Below, one piece after another: positions 51,212 to 52,485 of a DNA stretch of 52,485 nt. The stretch's first letter is position 1; every line of letters begins with the position of its first letter. Under the pieces are notes generated by a model. The model saw only the letters and a list, made by a program, of their open reading frames with translations. It was not told where the DNA came from and ran no database searches. The DNA comes from Candidatus Pelagibacterales bacterium (GTDB taxonomy: Bacteria > Pseudomonadota > Alphaproteobacteria > TMED109), in the NCBI GenBank assembly GCA_002715265.1, contig PAYS01000031.1, positions 1-52,485 on the forward strand. Direction: 5' to 3'. The position numbers were made by a program, and so were the translations under genes.

Positions 51212-52485
51212 TTATATCCTACCTCTTAACTTAGATTTTTTAATTAATCCTTCATATTGTTGTGCTATTAAATGTGAATGAATTTGAGCAACCGTATCCA
51301 TTGTAACATTTACAACAATTAATAAACTAGTCCCACCAAAATAAAATGGAACCGCATATTTTGCTATTAGTAACTCTGGTAATATACAAACTAAACTTAA
51401 ATATAACGCCCCAACAACTGTTAGCCTTGTTAAAACATAGTCAATATATTTAGTAGTATTTTCTCCAGGTCTTATACCCGGAATAAAACCTCCATTTTTT
51501 TTTAAATTATCTGCAGTATCTTCTGGGTTAAATACAATTGAGGTGTAGAAAAAAGCAAAAAACATTATTGCTGCAACATAAAGGGCCATGTATAAAGGCT
51601 GCCCTCTTCCCATTAAAGCTGTAATGTCCAAGAGCCAACTAGGACCAGAACCAGCATTAAAACTCATTGCAGTAACAGGAAGTAATAAAATAGATGAAGC
51701 AAAAATTGGAGGAATTACACCAGCAGTATTTATTTTTAAAGGAAGGTGGCTGCTGTCTCCCTGAAATATTTTCATGCCAACCTGTCTTTTAGGATATTGA
51801 ATAAGCAACCTCCTCTGAGCTCTTTCAACAAAAACTATAAATGCAATGACTAAAACGGACATAATTAATAGAAATATAATAAATAATCCTGATAAAGCTC
51901 CTGTTTTACCTAACTCAAGCGTGGATACTAAAGCAACTGGTAAATTTGCTACAATCCCTGCCATAATTATTAAGGAAATTCCATTTCCAATTCCCCTAGC
52001 AGTTATCTGCTCACCTAACCACATTAAAAATATTGTTCCACTAGTAAGAGAAACTACAGTTGTAAATTTAAAAAAAAGTCCAGGAGCCATAACAGCTGGC
52101 CCAGAAGAAGATGTTAAATTTTCTAAACCACTAGCAATACCTAATGCTTGTACCGCAGCCAAAACTACTGTTCCATATCTTGTGTACTGTATTATTTTTT
52201 TTCTACCATTATCTCCATCTTTTTTTAATGCTGCTAAATGTGGAGAAACAGTAGTCATTAATTGAATTATAATAGACGCAGAAATATAAGGCATAATGTT
52301 TAATGCAAAAATAGTCATTCTTCCGAGAGCTCCCCCAGAAAACATATCGAACATGCCTAATATTCCTCCAGCATTTTGTTGAAATATATCGTCCAAAACT
52401 TGAGAGTCTATTCCAGGAAGAGGAATATACGTACCTAACCGATAAACTATTAAAGCCAAAAGAGTAAACCAAATCTTTTTCTTTA
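51212..52485 (-). CDS. secY: Protein translocase subunit SecY, partial at the right edge
   Basis: This is the C-terminal 423 residues of the SecY channel subunit; the N-terminus lies beyond the right edge. The tracked start at 52459 is not real: the frame stays open upstream as KKKIWFTLLALIVYRLG, the first-helix motif of SecY. Other hallmarks are YIPLPGIDS, FALNIMPYISASIIIQLM, WLGEQITARGIGNGISLIIMAGI, KINTAGVIPPIFASSILL and the cytoplasmic loop FIPGIRPGENTTKYIDYVL. It forms the Sec channel with SecE and SecG. It runs into adk with one base between. Confidence 0.97.
   Translation of the reverse strand, partial: KKKIWFTLLALIVYRLGTYIPLPGIDSQVLDDIFQQNAGGILGMFDMFSGGALGRMTIFALNIMPYISASIIIQLMTTVSPHLAALKKDGDNGRKKIIQYTRYGTVVLAAVQALGIASGLENLTSSSGPAVMAPGLFFKFTTVVSLTSGTIFLMWLGEQITARGIGNGISLIIMAGIVANLPVALVSTLELGKTGALSGLFIIFLLIMSVLVIAFIVFVERAQRRLLIQYPKRQVGMKIFQGDSSHLPLKINTAGVIPPIFASSILLLPVTAMSFNAGSGPSWLLDITALMGRGQPLYMALYVAAIMFFAFFYTSIVFNPEDTADNLKKNGGFIPGIRPGENTTKYIDYVLTRLTVVGALYLSLVCILPELLIAKYAVPFYFGGTSLLIVVNVTMDTVAQIHSHLIAQQYEGLIKKSKLRGRI

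Noticed and set aside
1-52485. tRNA, rRNA, CRISPR, prophage or insertion sequence
   Set aside because: All gaps between genes were looked at; none shows a cloverleaf, regularly spaced repeats, integrase or transposase sequence, and no gap is longer than about 190 bases.

Overview
The window looks like a contiguous chromosomal piece of a low-GC, streamlined alphaproteobacterium, probably a marine oligotroph of the SAR116/HIMB59 kind; I cannot place it more precisely. The alphaproteobacterial evidence is the glyQ-glyS-ppdK neighbourhood preceded by an S49 peptidase, a tRNA methyltransferase and a polyprenyl synthase, together with an ATP12 chaperone, a DUF1489 protein, an IbpA-type small heat shock protein and a complete leucine-degradation operon. 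Coding density is very high. No gap between genes exceeds about 190 bases, and several convergent pairs share or abut their stop codons. I see no tRNA, rRNA, CRISPR array, phage gene or insertion sequence.

Region 1 (1-6030) holds a molybdenum-hydroxylase locus. A cut-off [2Fe-2S] subunit at the left edge is a close paralogue of a second, complete subunit at 4661-5119. The complete one is followed by a Tat-exported molybdopterin subunit, and the operon ends in a clear terminator. An NhaD antiporter and a VOC/glyoxalase-fold protein lie between the two copies, and an SDR dehydrogenase lies upstream. Region 2 (6125-11255) encodes a small secreted protein and a full branched-chain amino acid-type ABC importer: binding protein, two permeases and two ATPases. 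Region 3 (11252-13690) is a MoxR ATPase/CoxE-like VWA pair with a small secreted protein between them. Region 4 (13778-16050) is bfd and bfr with iron- and oxygen-type regulatory boxes, then panB and ibpA.

Region 5 (16060-28191) has two glycosyltransferases, ygfZ, ppdK, glyS, glyQ, a small membrane protein, an S49 peptidase, a TrmN6-like methyltransferase, a polyprenyl diphosphate synthase and a secreted protein. Region 6 (28232-29713) has a hydroxypyruvate isomerase-like gene and a PuuD-like membrane protein ending in a strong terminator. Region 7 (29720-41753, all minus strand) reads mgtE, isovaleryl-CoA dehydrogenase, a cysteine-rich secreted protein, thiolase, methylcrotonyl-CoA carboxylase beta, methylglutaconyl-CoA hydratase, carboxylase alpha, HMG-CoA lyase, DUF1489, a GlcG/HbpS protein and a D-aminoacylase-type amidohydrolase. 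This would convert leucine-derived isovaleryl-CoA to acetyl-CoA and acetoacetate.

Region 8 (41833-52485) has lipB on the plus strand. On the minus strand it carries the end of the ribosomal alpha operon (secY, adk, rpsM, rpsK, rpoA, rplQ) running into crcB, an RluA-type synthase, ATP12 and the propionyl-CoA carboxylase genes pccB and pccA. Together with the liu genes, pccAB supports branched-chain amino acid catabolism, which fits the importer in region 2, although its substrate is not proven. I found no clear evidence of a wholly new system. The most unusual items are the duplicated [2Fe-2S] subunit, the clustered regulatory sites at bfr/bfd, and a secreted protein with mirror-symmetric cysteine spacing inside the leucine operon.
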